From contig NZ_AUKZ01000004.1 in NCBI RefSeq assembly GCF_000425025.1, positions 62,001 through 126,000 on the forward strand: a stretch of 64,000 nt of DNA. The letters run 5' to 3'. Positions 1-8,904 of the stretch are shown piece after piece. Positions within the stretch are counted from its first letter, which is position 1. Every line of letters starts with the position of its first letter. This DNA comes from Streptococcus castoreus DSM 17536. Lineage in GTDB: Bacteria; Bacillota; Bacilli; Lactobacillales; Streptococcaceae. The translations under genes and the position numbers were made by a program. The notes under the pieces are model-generated. The model saw only the letters and a program-made list of their open reading frames with translations. It was not told the DNA's origin and made no database searches.

Positions 1-488
1 TACCCTCGAGTAAGGGATTTTTTGTCAAATTGGTATTCTTCAAAATAGTCAAGCTTAACAAAATTATCTAGTAAAATCACTTCGCCTTTAAAATAAGGAT
101 TTACTGCTAAAGCATCCAGAAAGTATTTCTTGGGCCATTTTCGCATGTAAAATAGATAATTCTTTTCACCAACGAATATAGTAAGGGTTGATTTAGTCAC
201 TTCTACTTTTGTAATAGATGAAATAATTAGCTTATGAGGACCAAAGAGTTTAAAGGAAATAATCCTCAAGACACCATTCTTTTCAATAATGAAATAACGA
301 TGTAAGCCAATCCCAACCAAAACAGCAAATATAGCAAATAAAACAAAGACACGACTTGGGATTTCAGTTCTTTCATACAATAAAGATAAGCCTATAAAAA
401 TAGGGGCAAAAGCAATGGACCAATAAATAATAGACCATGACAATTCCGGCTGCCAATGATACCTTATCTTGCCAAAAATTTTAATCAT
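1..488 (-). CDS. ebsA: EbsA-family membrane protein, 3' end outside window
   Basis: The frame opens with ATG at 488 and stays open for 162 codons to the window edge, so the stop lies beyond base 1 (the last two bases, TA, could begin it). A near-perfect GGAGGTGA ribosome site sits 9 nt upstream (498-505). The N-terminal ~60 residues contain two hydrophobic segments around residues 17-34 and 40-55, followed by a basic, PH-like beta-rich region. This fits the EbsA family, small membrane proteins often annotated as pore-forming and found next to pepT in streptococci. The gene begins 32 nt after the pepT stop and is probably co-transcribed with it. Its molecular role is not established. Confidence 0.8.
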   Translation of the reverse strand, partial: MIKIFGKIRYHWQPELSWSIIYWSIAFAPIFIGLSLLYERTEIPSRVFVLFAIFAVLVGIGLHRYFIIEKNGVLRIISFKLFGPHKLIISSITKVEVTKSTLTIFVGEKNYLFYMRKWPKKYFLDALAVNPYFKGEVILLDNFVKLDYFEEYQFDKKSLTRG

Positions 489-520
489 TTTTGTTCGTCA
501 CCTCCAATAAATGCTGATAG

Positions 521-1744
521 TTAAGGTTTACGAACGATGCCAAGAATCACATCAACAGCTCTTTCCATCGTTTGAAGACTAACAAATTCAAAACGACCAT
601 GCATATTTTCACCACCTGCAAAGATATTAGGAGTTGGAATCCCCATAAATGAAATTTTTGACCCATCCGTACCACCACGAATAGGTTCAATGATTGGTTT
701 AATAGAAAGTTCTTCCATAACCTCTTTTGCCAAAGTAACCGGAGTCATGTCTTTTTCAATAACTTTTTTCATGTTGTAATATTGATCAGTAAGTGAGATA
801 AGAACACGGTCTGCTCTCAATTGAGTGTTCATAGATTGAACTAAGTTAGTAATAACTTCTTTTCTAGCTTCAAATGACTCCTCCTCAAAATCACGAATAA
901 TATACGATGCGTGAGCTTCTTCAACCGTCCCAGATAATGCCATCAGGTGATAAAAACCTTGATAACCATCTGTTTTTTCAGGACGATCAGTCTCTGGCAA
1001 CTGATGATGAAAGTCAATGGCTAACTGAAGAGCATTAATCATTTGATCCTTAGCTGTCCCTGGATGAACATTTCTCCCCAAAAAAGTCACTTCCAAACCT
1101 GCAGCACTGAAAGTCTCATATTGTAATTCACCTAAAGGACCACCATCAACTGTATAGGCAAAATCAACCTCAAAATCTTTCACATCAAATTTATCAGCAC
1201 CGACTCCAATTTCTTCATCAGGACCAAAAGCGACCTTAATTTCGCAGTGTTCCATTTGTGGATGAGAAACTAAATATTCAATAGCTGTCATGATTTCAGC
1301 AATACCCGATTTGTCATCAGCTCCTAGCAGGGTTGTTCCATCAGTTGTAATCAGTGTTTGTCCAACATAATTATTAAGATTTGGAAACTCCTCTGGCAAT
1401 AAGGAATAAGCGGATTGCCCAAGCTTAATGTCTCCACCTTGATAGTTTTCAATAATCTGAGGGTTAACAGCTTCTGCATTAAAATCTGCCGTATCCATGT
1501 GGGCAATAAAACCAATTTTACGCGTTAAGGTACTACTATTAGCAGGTAAAGTTCCAACAAGATACCCATTGACTGGATTATAATGAACATCTTGCAGGCC
1601 AATAGCTTCCATTTCTGGTTTCAAAACAGTTAACGCAAACTCTCTTTGACTTTCTGTACTTGGTGTGCTGTTACTTTCAGCATCACTTCTTGTATTAACT
1701 TTTACATATTTTATGAATCGTTCTAATAAGTTCTCGTATATCAT
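521..1744 (-). CDS. pepT: Peptidase T (tripeptide aminopeptidase)
   Basis: Cytosolic zinc aminopeptidase of family M20B that removes the N-terminal residue of tripeptides in peptide nutrition. In 408-residue numbering the metal ligands and catalytic residues are visible: HMD at 83-85, ADD at 143-145, the EE pair at 178-179, and a C-terminal GENMHG with the last His. Two ATG codons stand side by side at 1747 and 1744. The GAGGTGA ribosome site abuts the first and leaves usable spacing only for the second, which also gives the family-typical 407 residues, so I start at 1744. Its stop is 32 nt before ebsA. It follows the end of the gac operon but has its own -10 box. Confidence 0.95.
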   Translation of the reverse strand: MIYENLLERFIKYVKVNTRSDAESNSTPSTESQREFALTVLKPEMEAIGLQDVHYNPVNGYLVGTLPANSSTLTRKIGFIAHMDTADFNAEAVNPQIIENYQGGDIKLGQSAYSLLPEEFPNLNNYVGQTLITTDGTTLLGADDKSGIAEIMTAIEYLVSHPQMEHCEIKVAFGPDEEIGVGADKFDVKDFEVDFAYTVDGGPLGELQYETFSAAGLEVTFLGRNVHPGTAKDQMINALQLAIDFHHQLPETDRPEKTDGYQGFYHLMALSGTVEEAHASYIIRDFEEESFEARKEVITNLVQSMNTQLRADRVLISLTDQYYNMKKVIEKDMTPVTLAKEVMEELSIKPIIEPIRGGTDGSKISFMGIPTPNIFAGGENMHGRFEFVSLQTMERAVDVILGIVRKP

Positions 1745-1771
1745 CATTCACCTCAACAACTTCTCATCTCA

Positions 1772-1777
1772 ATTATA
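1772..1777 (-). promoter_or_regulatory. -10 box of pepT
   Basis: TATAAT on the minus strand 28 nt before the pepT start. No good -35 is visible at 17 bp, so the promoter is only moderately supported. Confidence 0.5.
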
Positions 1778-1781
1778 GCAC

Positions 1782-1824
1782 AAAAGGCTTTAAAATACTT
1801 ACAGAAGCCAAGTTTTTTAAAGGC
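1782..1824 (-). terminator. Terminator at the end of the gac operon
   Basis: Just after the gacL stop, GCCTTTAAAA pairs with TTTTAAAGCC (one mismatch) across a loop of about 19 nt and is followed by TTTTG on the minus strand. It is AT-rich and has a large loop, so it may be weak. Confidence 0.5.
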
Positions 1825-1828
1825 TAGA

Positions 1829-3313
1829 TTAATTATAATACCTAAAAATAGTACTCATTAGCATCATAATCACAAATAATAAGGACACATGGAGAGCCAT
1901 CTTATCAGAAATAAAATCTTCTACTTGTTTTATTTTGGAATTTTGACTAGTAAATAACAACAGTAACAACGGGATAATTCCTATTAAATAACGGCTTTGT
2001 ACTCCCAAAACAGTTAAGGCACCAGCTGGGGTCCATGTGAGGTACATGGCTAAAACAGTTGCCCCAATGATACCAGAGATAACTAAGAAAATCCCAAATT
2101 TTTCTTTGACATTAAGAACCATCTTACTAGCGTTACTCAAATAAATGAAAAAGAGAAAAACAAGATAAAGTGAGAAAATATTGGTGATACCATAACTTAA
2201 AGCACCAAATTGGAAAATATTATCCATATTTATTAAATTAGTAACCATATGTCTAGCAATGACACCACCATATAAAATCGGTCTTTCAATAATATTTTTA
2301 ATTTGCTGATTAACATTGACTTCTTTTAGAAAATCAGCAACATAAGGTGTTTTTACTTGACCATAAAGTTTAAACCATATGGCTGCAAAAAGTGTCATTA
2401 ATAAGATTCCTAAAATCTTATTGAGTATAATCCGCTTACTTCTCTCTCCAAATCGTTTATTAGGAATAAAGAAAGGCAATAAAACTAGTAAGAAATAGGT
2501 AAACTTTGAAAGAACTAACAGCCCACAAAGTCCAAAGTAAATCAAAAGTTTCACATTATTTTTAGAACTATTTTCTGAATACAGCAGATTAATAAAGAGT
2601 CCAATGGTTGTTAGGACTAAACCAATAGCAAAACCGTCCTGATTATAAGAAGCAGCCAAGTAGATGTTCATTGGTAATAAAGCAACCACAGCTATAACTT
2701 GTTTAAAAGGACCAGATAATTTTAGCGCTAAAAAAACAAGAAGTGCATAAAAAATGAGATTAACTAATCTTCCTAGATAATAGGTGATTACTATTGGAAA
2801 CCCGATAGCATTTCCTAGCACTATACCCAAAGCTTGAGGAAAGTAAGAAAAGCTGTAGTAAGCATTTGTTCCCTTAATATTGGGATTAATATATTCAGCC
2901 TTTGTATGCTTAATAGATAATTGTTTTGAATTCGTTACAGTCGTTCCTGACCGATCAATTATTTTTTTTACATCTTTAGAAACCTTTAAATTTTTATTAT
3001 CATTGGACAGATTAATATCCCCTTCTGAAATATAGACTGATCGGGCATAATGAACATATTCATCAGGAACATCGTTTAGTGGTGTTATCATGACAGAAAG
3101 AGAACCAAATACCAAAATCAATAGGACTGTTGCCACTTCTAACTTCTTTGGCAAAAAAACAATGAGCAGAGAGGCTAAAATAAAAATAAATCCCATAAAC
3201 CTCAACGGGTAGTTAAAAGTATTAGTATATAAAACAATAGACAAGAGGAGTGTTATAAAGATCGAACAAATATACTTATAATTCTCTCTTAGAAGATGAT
3301 TAATCACAATCAT
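1829..3313 (-). CDS. gacL: GacL-like side-chain glycosyltransferase (GT-C, DUF2142)
   Basis: Polytopic membrane protein (about 11-12 hydrophobic segments) of the DUF2142/GT-C type. After the first two membrane spans comes an extracytoplasmic loop with an acidic DVPDEYVHYARS motif, typical of lipid-phosphate-sugar-dependent transferases. By position and family it matches GacL, which moves the lipid-linked side-chain sugar (GlcNAc in S. pyogenes) onto the rhamnan outside the membrane. The frame is open from an ATG at 3331, but that codon lies directly on AAGGAA. The ATG at 3313 has AGGTG about 9 nt upstream and is preferred, giving 494 residues and a 14-nt overlap with gacK. It is the last gene of the operon. 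Confidence 0.8.
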   Translation of the reverse strand: MIVINHLLRENYKYICSIFITLLLSIVLYTNTFNYPLRFMGFIFILASLLIVFLPKKLEVATVLLILVFGSLSVMITPLNDVPDEYVHYARSVYISEGDINLSNDNKNLKVSKDVKKIIDRSGTTVTNSKQLSIKHTKAEYINPNIKGTNAYYSFSYFPQALGIVLGNAIGFPIVITYYLGRLVNLIFYALLVFLALKLSGPFKQVIAVVALLPMNIYLAASYNQDGFAIGLVLTTIGLFINLLYSENSSKNNVKLLIYFGLCGLLVLSKFTYFLLVLLPFFIPNKRFGERSKRIILNKILGILLMTLFAAIWFKLYGQVKTPYVADFLKEVNVNQQIKNIIERPILYGGVIARHMVTNLINMDNIFQFGALSYGITNIFSLYLVFLFFIYLSNASKMVLNVKEKFGIFLVISGIIGATVLAMYLTWTPAGALTVLGVQSRYLIGIIPLLLLLFTSQNSKIKQVEDFISDKMALHVSLLFVIMMLMSTIFRYYN

Positions 3314-4592
3314 GAGTTTTTGCACCTGCATTTCCTTTCTTAAATCTATTCATAATAAACACATAAACAGCAATGGATAAACCACACCAAAAAAGCATGG
3401 TAAAAAGAAAACTTAGAGAAGCTCCTAAAATGTGATAGCTTTTAACAAGTGGATTTGTAATTAGTAAGGAAAACAGAAAACCACCACTATAGGGTATTAA
3501 TAAGAATTTTTGTTTTCTCATAGCTGTTAGTATATTATCAATAGCTGTCGCAAAGCTTCCAATAGAACCACCAAGCATGATCAGCATAAATGCTATCCAG
3601 TATTCCTTGAGATCAGTACCATATAAGATTGCTAAAAAAGGCAGTCCAAGTAAACCACTCCCCATTAATACGAGTAAGGCAAATAGACTTAGGTAACTAA
3701 ATAATCGCACTTGGATCTTATTAAATTCTCGAATTTGTCCCTTTATAAGAGCAATAGCCATTTGTGTGATATGGGGTCTAAAAAAAAGCATCATCAAGTT
3801 CATCACAAAAGCTGGCATAAATAGAATGTTAAAAATTGTCTGAGATCCCAGAGGAATCTTTCCCAAATTGGTCAGATTTTCAATAGAATATTTTGGTTGT
3901 GTGTAAATATAAATGATCAAAAAGCCATTTAAAAATAGTGGAAAACTCTCTTTTAATAAATGGAAGCTCTTTCTAATCGTTACTTTTTGCAATAACTCAC
4001 AAAGATTAACGCTTTGAAACCCCCTTGATTTTCTAAGGTCGTAAAAAAGAATAAAAGCACCCGAGATCAAACAAACCGCCTCTAAAGCTAAAATCAAATC
4101 TTTGGCATACCATATAATAGCTGTGTAGACAATAAAAATAAGACTATTTCGATATGTCAAAGATTTCCCAGCAATGTCAAGTCGTTCATGTTGCTGAAAC
4201 ATACCTTGATATAAGTCTGAAAAAGCATCTGTCAATCTATAGACACACACCAAGAAAATGACCTCACTTTTATAGCTATCTGCCTTTGTCACAACAAGAT
4301 AGACGACTGAAATAGCTAGCATCAAGGCACAGGTGAATAATCGAGCAATCAGGTACTGGCTGAAAGAATATTTTTCATTGATATCTGTTGCCTGGTAATT
4401 CCTCACTTGAAAAAGTGCTACGACAACCATCATATTGGCAAAAGAATAAGCAAAAGCATAATTATCAGAATCTATAGGAGTCAAAAATCTGGTTACAACC
4501 ATCAGTAAAACAACTGATATTGCAGCAGTTGATAAACTCCCTAACATGTTCCATAAGAAAATCTTTTTAGATTGAATTGAAAAATTACTCAT
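3300..4592 (-). CDS. gacK: GacK-like polysaccharide/lipid-sugar flippase
   Basis: 430-residue integral membrane protein with about 12-14 hydrophobic helices and the N-terminal SKKIFLWNMLGS pattern of the polysaccharide transporter (PST/Wzx, MATE-like) superfamily. In the S. pyogenes scheme GacK flips the undecaprenyl-phosphate-linked side-chain sugar made by GacI/GacJ to the outer face for GacL. It overlaps gacJ by 8 nt and gacL begins inside its 3' end, indicating tight translational coupling. The short hydrophilic C-terminus carries several Lys, Asp and His. The actual cargo sugar in this strain is not visible from sequence. Confidence 0.82.
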   Translation of the reverse strand: MSNFSIQSKKIFLWNMLGSLSTAAISVVLLMVVTRFLTPIDSDNYAFAYSFANMMVVVALFQVRNYQATDINEKYSFSQYLIARLFTCALMLAISVVYLVVTKADSYKSEVIFLVCVYRLTDAFSDLYQGMFQQHERLDIAGKSLTYRNSLIFIVYTAIIWYAKDLILALEAVCLISGAFILFYDLRKSRGFQSVNLCELLQKVTIRKSFHLLKESFPLFLNGFLIIYIYTQPKYSIENLTNLGKIPLGSQTIFNILFMPAFVMNLMMLFFRPHITQMAIALIKGQIREFNKIQVRLFSYLSLFALLVLMGSGLLGLPFLAILYGTDLKEYWIAFMLIMLGGSIGSFATAIDNILTAMRKQKFLLIPYSGGFLFSLLITNPLVKSYHILGASLSFLFTMLFWCGLSIAVYVFIMNRFKKGNAGAKTHDCD

Positions 4593-4926
4593 TATTATTC
4601 TCTTTTTTCATAAGGGCAATTTCTTGTGCCAAATGTTTTAATTTATGATTTTGTATTGAAATACTATTCGTTAAAGAAAAGATTATAGCCAGGCTGAGGC
4701 AGAATCCTAAAAAGAATAACATATTTGTCGGAGAATAGATTCCAAAAAGATGAGACATCAGATTTAATAACCTTGGAAACCATGTAAAGAGTAAAATTAG
4801 AAAGGCTAAAATAAACCAAGCAAGAGAATATCTAATTGCTAGTTTATCCTTTTTGATGAGATTAACTAAAAATAATAAGAAAGCCAGAATAATGATACTT
4901 ATAAATAAACTTGCTGTAATGGTCAT
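4585..4926 (-). CDS. gacJ: GacJ-like small membrane protein (DUF2304)
   Basis: 113-residue protein with three hydrophobic segments (about residues 3-22, 30-48, 67-87) and a basic, possibly coiled C-terminus. It belongs to the DUF2304 family. In S. pyogenes GacJ forms a complex with the GT2 enzyme GacI and stimulates lipid-phosphate-GlcNAc synthesis; the same is inferred here from the adjacent gacI. The start is one base after the gacI stop. Its AGGGAGA ribosome site lies within the last gacI codons, so the two should be made together. It overlaps gacK by 8 nt. Confidence 0.8.
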   Translation of the reverse strand: MTITASLFISIIILAFLLFLVNLIKKDKLAIRYSLAWFILAFLILLFTWFPRLLNLMSHLFGIYSPTNMLFFLGFCLSLAIIFSLTNSISIQNHKLKHLAQEIALMKKENNNE

Positions 4927-4927
4927 C

Positions 4928-5623
4928 TTATCGTCTCCCTCTTAATTTAACAAACAAAATCGCTAAAGTAACTTTAATCATATAATAAATAGATTTTGTC
5001 AAAGAAATCGATGAAACACCACCTTGACGTTCGTTCATAATAACCGGAATCTCTTTAACATTAAAACCACTAATTAAGACATCAACAACTGTTTCAGGCT
5101 CTGGATAATCATCAGGATAATGGTCCGCAAAACGTTCAATTAAAGAGCGATCAACCATTCTTAAACCAGAAGTGGCATCTGTTATTTTCTTTCCCGTTAA
5201 AACAGCTATTAACCATGTGAAATATTTGATGCCGATGCGGCGGGCAAAAGATGACTGAAAGCCTTCATTTGTGATAAACCGTGAACCAATAACCATATTC
5301 ATTGATGATTTTTCTAAAACATCAACCATTTGATTAAGAAAAGATGGATTGTGTTGACCGTCACCATCCACTTGGACAGCTATATCATAGCCATTTCTCT
5401 TGGCATAACAATACCCCGTTTGCACAGCACCTCCAATTCCAAGATTAATAGGCAACGAAATCACATTAAAACCATTAGCCTGACAAATTGCTAAGGTATC
5501 GTCTTTTGAGCAGTCATTGATAATAACATAGTCAAAATCAGGGGCATCTATCTGAATTGCACGGATAGTTCCCACGATATTACTACTTTCATTATAGGCG
5601 GGGATAATAACTAACTTCTTCAC
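4928..5623 (-). CDS. gacI: GacI-like GT2, undecaprenyl-phosphate sugar synthase
   Basis: 231-residue family-2 glycosyltransferase with the N-terminal VIIPAYNES nucleotide-binding strand, a VDGDGQ metal motif (DXD, about residues 85-90) and a C-terminal amphipathic/membrane-associated helix. The length equals that of GacI, which charges undecaprenyl phosphate with GlcNAc on the cytoplasmic face. It starts with GTG at 5623, preceded by AGGAGA at good spacing. It follows the extra glycosyltransferase gene by 12 nt and precedes gacJ by 1 nt. Whether the donor is UDP-GlcNAc or UDP-GalNAc cannot be read from the motifs and would determine serogroup. Confidence 0.85.
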   Translation of the reverse strand: MKKLVIIPAYNESSNIVGTIRAIQIDAPDFDYVIINDCSKDDTLAICQANGFNVISLPINLGIGGAVQTGYCYAKRNGYDIAVQVDGDGQHNPSFLNQMVDVLEKSSMNMVIGSRFITNEGFQSSFARRIGIKYFTWLIAVLTGKKITDATSGLRMVDRSLIERFADHYPDDYPEPETVVDVLISGFNVKEIPVIMNERQGGVSSISLTKSIYYMIKVTLAILFVKLRGRR

Positions 5624-5635
5624 AAAAATTTTCTC

Positions 5636-6442
5636 CTATCCATTTGAGTTTTGGCTTCTCTTATAAAAGAACATCAAACCTTTGGCAATAACTGTTGGCC
5701 ATAATAATTGAAACATCATCAAATCCTCCTTGGATCTTGTATTATCCAAAATAGTTGCGGTTGTCTCAGAATCTTCATGAATACGATGATAAACCAACTT
5801 CTCTTTGACATAAGTAAAACGCCCTTTATAATTTTTACTAATCGTATACCAAGCAAGCCAATCTAATGATGTTCGCAAGGTCTCGCTAAAGCGATAATCC
5901 TTCAAAATAGAAAGATGATACGAAACTGTTGGGCATGAAATCGGATTCCCAAAGGCTAGAACACGCTGCTGCCAAAAGGAAGCATTTGGAAAAAAATTCA
6001 AAAGGGATAGCATTGCAGTTTTTAGTTTCAAATTTAAATTGGCTGGTAACAATATCTCCTCACGGCATTCTGAATAATCGGTATAGACAAGCGTTGACTT
6101 AGGATATTTTTCAAAACTTGCCATAATTTTTTCAGCATACGTAGCCAAGTAAATATCATCTTGATGGGCAATAGTTGCAAATGGTGTATCAACAAACGAA
6201 AGAGCATTATTCCAATCTTTGCCTATACCTCCTCCTTCCTTGATCAAAAGAGGGATCTCGTACTGCTTACAGAGTGAATCAATATGCGCATTTGGCGTTG
6301 AGGTGTAGCAAATAATTGTTGACTTGAGAGTTTGGTTTTTTAAGGAAATAATACAATCTTCCAAAAAAGGACTAACCCCATAAGCACAGATAACAAATGT
6401 GTGTTGCTTATTCATGATACTTTCCCATTTTTCTTTCTTCAT
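5636..6442 (-). CDS. Additional family-2 glycosyltransferase in the group-carbohydrate cluster
   Basis: 268-residue soluble glycosyltransferase with a GT-A fold start (TFVICAYGVSPFLEDCIISL), a metal-binding QDD within AHQDDIY near residue 95, and a LDWLAWY segment near residue 194 in the acceptor region. No membrane helix is obvious. The 12-gene gacA-L cluster of S. pyogenes has no gene between gacH and gacI, so this is an addition. It overlaps the gacH stop as ATGA without its own ribosome site. A second ATG at 6415 has GGGAAAG upstream and is an alternative start (259 residues). Inference: it adds or changes a side-chain residue. Donor and acceptor are unknown. Confidence 0.8.
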   Translation of the reverse strand: MKKEKWESIMNKQHTFVICAYGVSPFLEDCIISLKNQTLKSTIICYTSTPNAHIDSLCKQYEIPLLIKEGGGIGKDWNNALSFVDTPFATIAHQDDIYLATYAEKIMASFEKYPKSTLVYTDYSECREEILLPANLNLKLKTAMLSLLNFFPNASFWQQRVLAFGNPISCPTVSYHLSILKDYRFSETLRTSLDWLAWYTISKNYKGRFTYVKEKLVYHRIHEDSETTATILDNTRSKEDLMMFQLLWPTVIAKGLMFFYKRSQNSNG

Positions 6443-8904
6443 TTACTCGGTATTTCAAAAAATGTTTTATTCTTTAAAAGGTAACCCTTCCCTATGGTTA
6501 AGTCATACTGAATATTTTTCAAATCATTTTGAACATCTTTGAATTCCGGACTATCTGGTGATTTATCTACACTAGCCTTGTTAAGAACCTCTGTTAGCAA
6601 TGCATAGTAAGGCGAAACCTTTGAATTCGTATGTTCAAATAAAGCAGCTGTAAAATCACTTGAATTAACAAGTGGATGTTCTTTCTTATCACTCGTAAAG
6701 TTACTCCAAATAAAATAATCCGTTAAATACTTATTTTCAATATGATTATCAAAAGCACTATCCGGATACAAACCTGGCAAGTGATCACCATAGAAAACAA
6801 CGCTAATAGGTTTATCAATTTTAGCTAATTTCTCTAGGAAAATCCTCGTTTCAGTGTCTGTAAAAGTCAAGAGCCTAGCGTAACTTGTCAAGTTTCGATT
6901 CTCCTCATCTGTAAAACCTTTTCCTTCTCCTATAATGTCTTGTGGAGAATCCGAAGACCACGGAACATGATTTTGCATGGTAATAACCGAAAAGAACTGA
7001 CTTTCTTTGGGGTTAATTAAAGATAAAATATTATTATAAACCATTTTATCACTTGGTAATAAACCAACAAATTCAAGATCTTTAAAACGGTCTTTTGAGC
7101 CTGTAGTGGCAAGGAATTTATCAAATCCTAAAGCATTATAAACCGCCTTTCGATTGAAATTAGTTGCATTGGCAGGGTGCATCGCAATACGATTTTTTGG
7201 TTTGAAGAATTCACTAATCGTGTGTGGACTTGTCATTTTTGGGAAAACTTCTGAATATAAAACCGATACAGACGATGAAAAGTTATAAAAAGGCAAGCCT
7301 GTTAAGGTTTGAAATTCCATATTTGCAGTTCCACCACCATAAGAATCTGACTGCATAAGACCACTCGTTGTATCAGCTTTGATCGCTTTAATATTGGGTA
7401 AAACATCTTGGCTAACTGTGACGTTTGAAATCCTTTCTGGATTAGATAAACTTTCGCTTAGAAGGTAAATAACGGTCTGATCAGCGATGTTATTTTTCCG
7501 AACTTTATTGATCTCACTTGCCAACATTTGGTATTTTTGAGCAATTTCTGCTAGTGCTTTTTCACTATAATTAGCTGGTTTTTCCATTACTTTTTTGGTG
7601 AGTTGCCTTGTCCAAACATAAGCCAATGATTTGTACCTAGCATTTGTCGAAAAGCCCAGCCAGCTAATATTATTGTCATTGTGTAAGGTAGAAATAATCG
7701 GCAGTCCAGATACTATTTCTCCTTCTTTTTCGGTATAAAATGGTAACAGTAAACCAAAAGAAACGGCTAACAGGATAAGAGCTACACTAAATCGTTTTAT
7801 AGGATTGCCAATGATTTTTCCTGCTAAAATAATCTTATTTAGATACCACGCTAAACCAACACTCAAGCCAATACCAATGACCATTTTAATCATCAAGGAC
7901 GGTTTAACAAAGCTAGACAGCAGACCTATTTCCTGCAACCAAACAAAATCTGTTAGCAATAACGGTTCACTTCTCATTGATTCCTTTAAAGCATTTGCGA
8001 TGGAAATCATTGTCCCAATGGTTACTAATAAAATGGATGTTGTCCAATACCTATTAATAATAACATATGCCCAAAGAGCAATCAGAGTAATGACAATAAG
8101 CTGAAAAAGGGTCGCTCCTGGAAAAATATAATACCCTAGTAAGGCTTCATCTCCTTTAACACCATATTGTAAAGCGTAATTGAAAAGGAGAGCGAAAAAC
8201 AGGCTAGTGATAGCTGCCATTGAAAAAGAAGGTTTATTTTGTTTCAAATGGCTTAAACTATTCAAAAATAGGTAAATGATCGCTGCAAAGGCAAGGGTTA
8301 AAACAATAAGTAAACTACCAATCTCACTTAAATAACCTTGATAATTACTGACAGTCAATAGATCAGTAAAATGTGACTTCATTAACTTCAGAAGGTGACT
8401 GTCATTAATGGGAATGATAGCTAAAAACAGAGATAAGGAAAAATGATGGCTTTTATAACCTAATAAACCAAACCTATCGTTATTAATGGAAAAATGATCC
8501 TTTAGCCATTTGATTAGGGCAGCAACAATTAAAATACCCATTACTGTTGGAAATAACTGAAACTGATAAAATTGATTTTCAACAGTAAAATTTTTATTGT
8601 TAAGTTGGCGTGTGATTAGTAAAAAATAACTCGTTCCTAAATAAGCTATAAAAACAAGAAAGCTTTTTAAAAACAAGAGCAAATTGGCTTGCCTACTCAT
8701 ATAGTAAGCTAATCCTATGATGGAAATCCCATAACCAATAAAAGAAACACCAAGCAAACGTGAATAAATATCAACTGATTTTGCTGCTTCAACCAATAAT
8801 TCTTTATTCACTGTATAAAAACTAAAATAGAAACTCAAAATAAGCACTATAAAATGGTGAATAACATTCAACCAATTTATTTCTAATAGCTTCTTCTTGA
8901 TCAT
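6439..8904 (-). CDS. gacH: GacH-like glycerol-phosphate transferase
   Basis: 821 residues: an N-terminal membrane half with roughly 11-12 helices up to about residue 400, then an extracellular sulfatase/LTA-synthase-like domain. The catalytic region shows SYGGGTANMEFQTLTGLP (the Thr nucleophile lies in the GGGT or neighbouring TLTG context), NHVPW and YGDHLPG metal-site motifs. GacH of S. pyogenes transfers sn-glycerol 1-phosphate from phosphatidylglycerol to the side-chain sugar of the group carbohydrate and affects zinc and phospholipase susceptibility. It overlaps both neighbours by 4 nt (ATGA), so it lies in the middle of the operon. Length is close to the family norm and all motifs look intact. 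Confidence 0.88.
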   Translation of the reverse strand: MIKKKLLEINWLNVIHHFIVLILSFYFSFYTVNKELLVEAAKSVDIYSRLLGVSFIGYGISIIGLAYYMSRQANLLLFLKSFLVFIAYLGTSYFLLITRQLNNKNFTVENQFYQFQLFPTVMGILIVAALIKWLKDHFSINNDRFGLLGYKSHHFSLSLFLAIIPINDSHLLKLMKSHFTDLLTVSNYQGYLSEIGSLLIVLTLAFAAIIYLFLNSLSHLKQNKPSFSMAAITSLFFALLFNYALQYGVKGDEALLGYYIFPGATLFQLIVITLIALWAYVIINRYWTTSILLVTIGTMISIANALKESMRSEPLLLTDFVWLQEIGLLSSFVKPSLMIKMVIGIGLSVGLAWYLNKIILAGKIIGNPIKRFSVALILLAVSFGLLLPFYTEKEGEIVSGLPIISTLHNDNNISWLGFSTNARYKSLAYVWTRQLTKKVMEKPANYSEKALAEIAQKYQMLASEINKVRKNNIADQTVIYLLSESLSNPERISNVTVSQDVLPNIKAIKADTTSGLMQSDSYGGGTANMEFQTLTGLPFYNFSSSVSVLYSEVFPKMTSPHTISEFFKPKNRIAMHPANATNFNRKAVYNALGFDKFLATTGSKDRFKDLEFVGLLPSDKMVYNNILSLINPKESQFFSVITMQNHVPWSSDSPQDIIGEGKGFTDEENRNLTSYARLLTFTDTETRIFLEKLAKIDKPISVVFYGDHLPGLYPDSAFDNHIENKYLTDYFIWSNFTSDKKEHPLVNSSDFTAALFEHTNSKVSPYYALLTEVLNKASVDKSPDSPEFKDVQNDLKNIQYDLTIGKGYLLKNKTFFEIPSK

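Noticed and set aside
7805..8104. 99-codon plus-strand open frame
   Set aside because: Lies fully inside gacH on the opposite strand, has no ribosome site, and reads as an antisense of a conserved membrane region.
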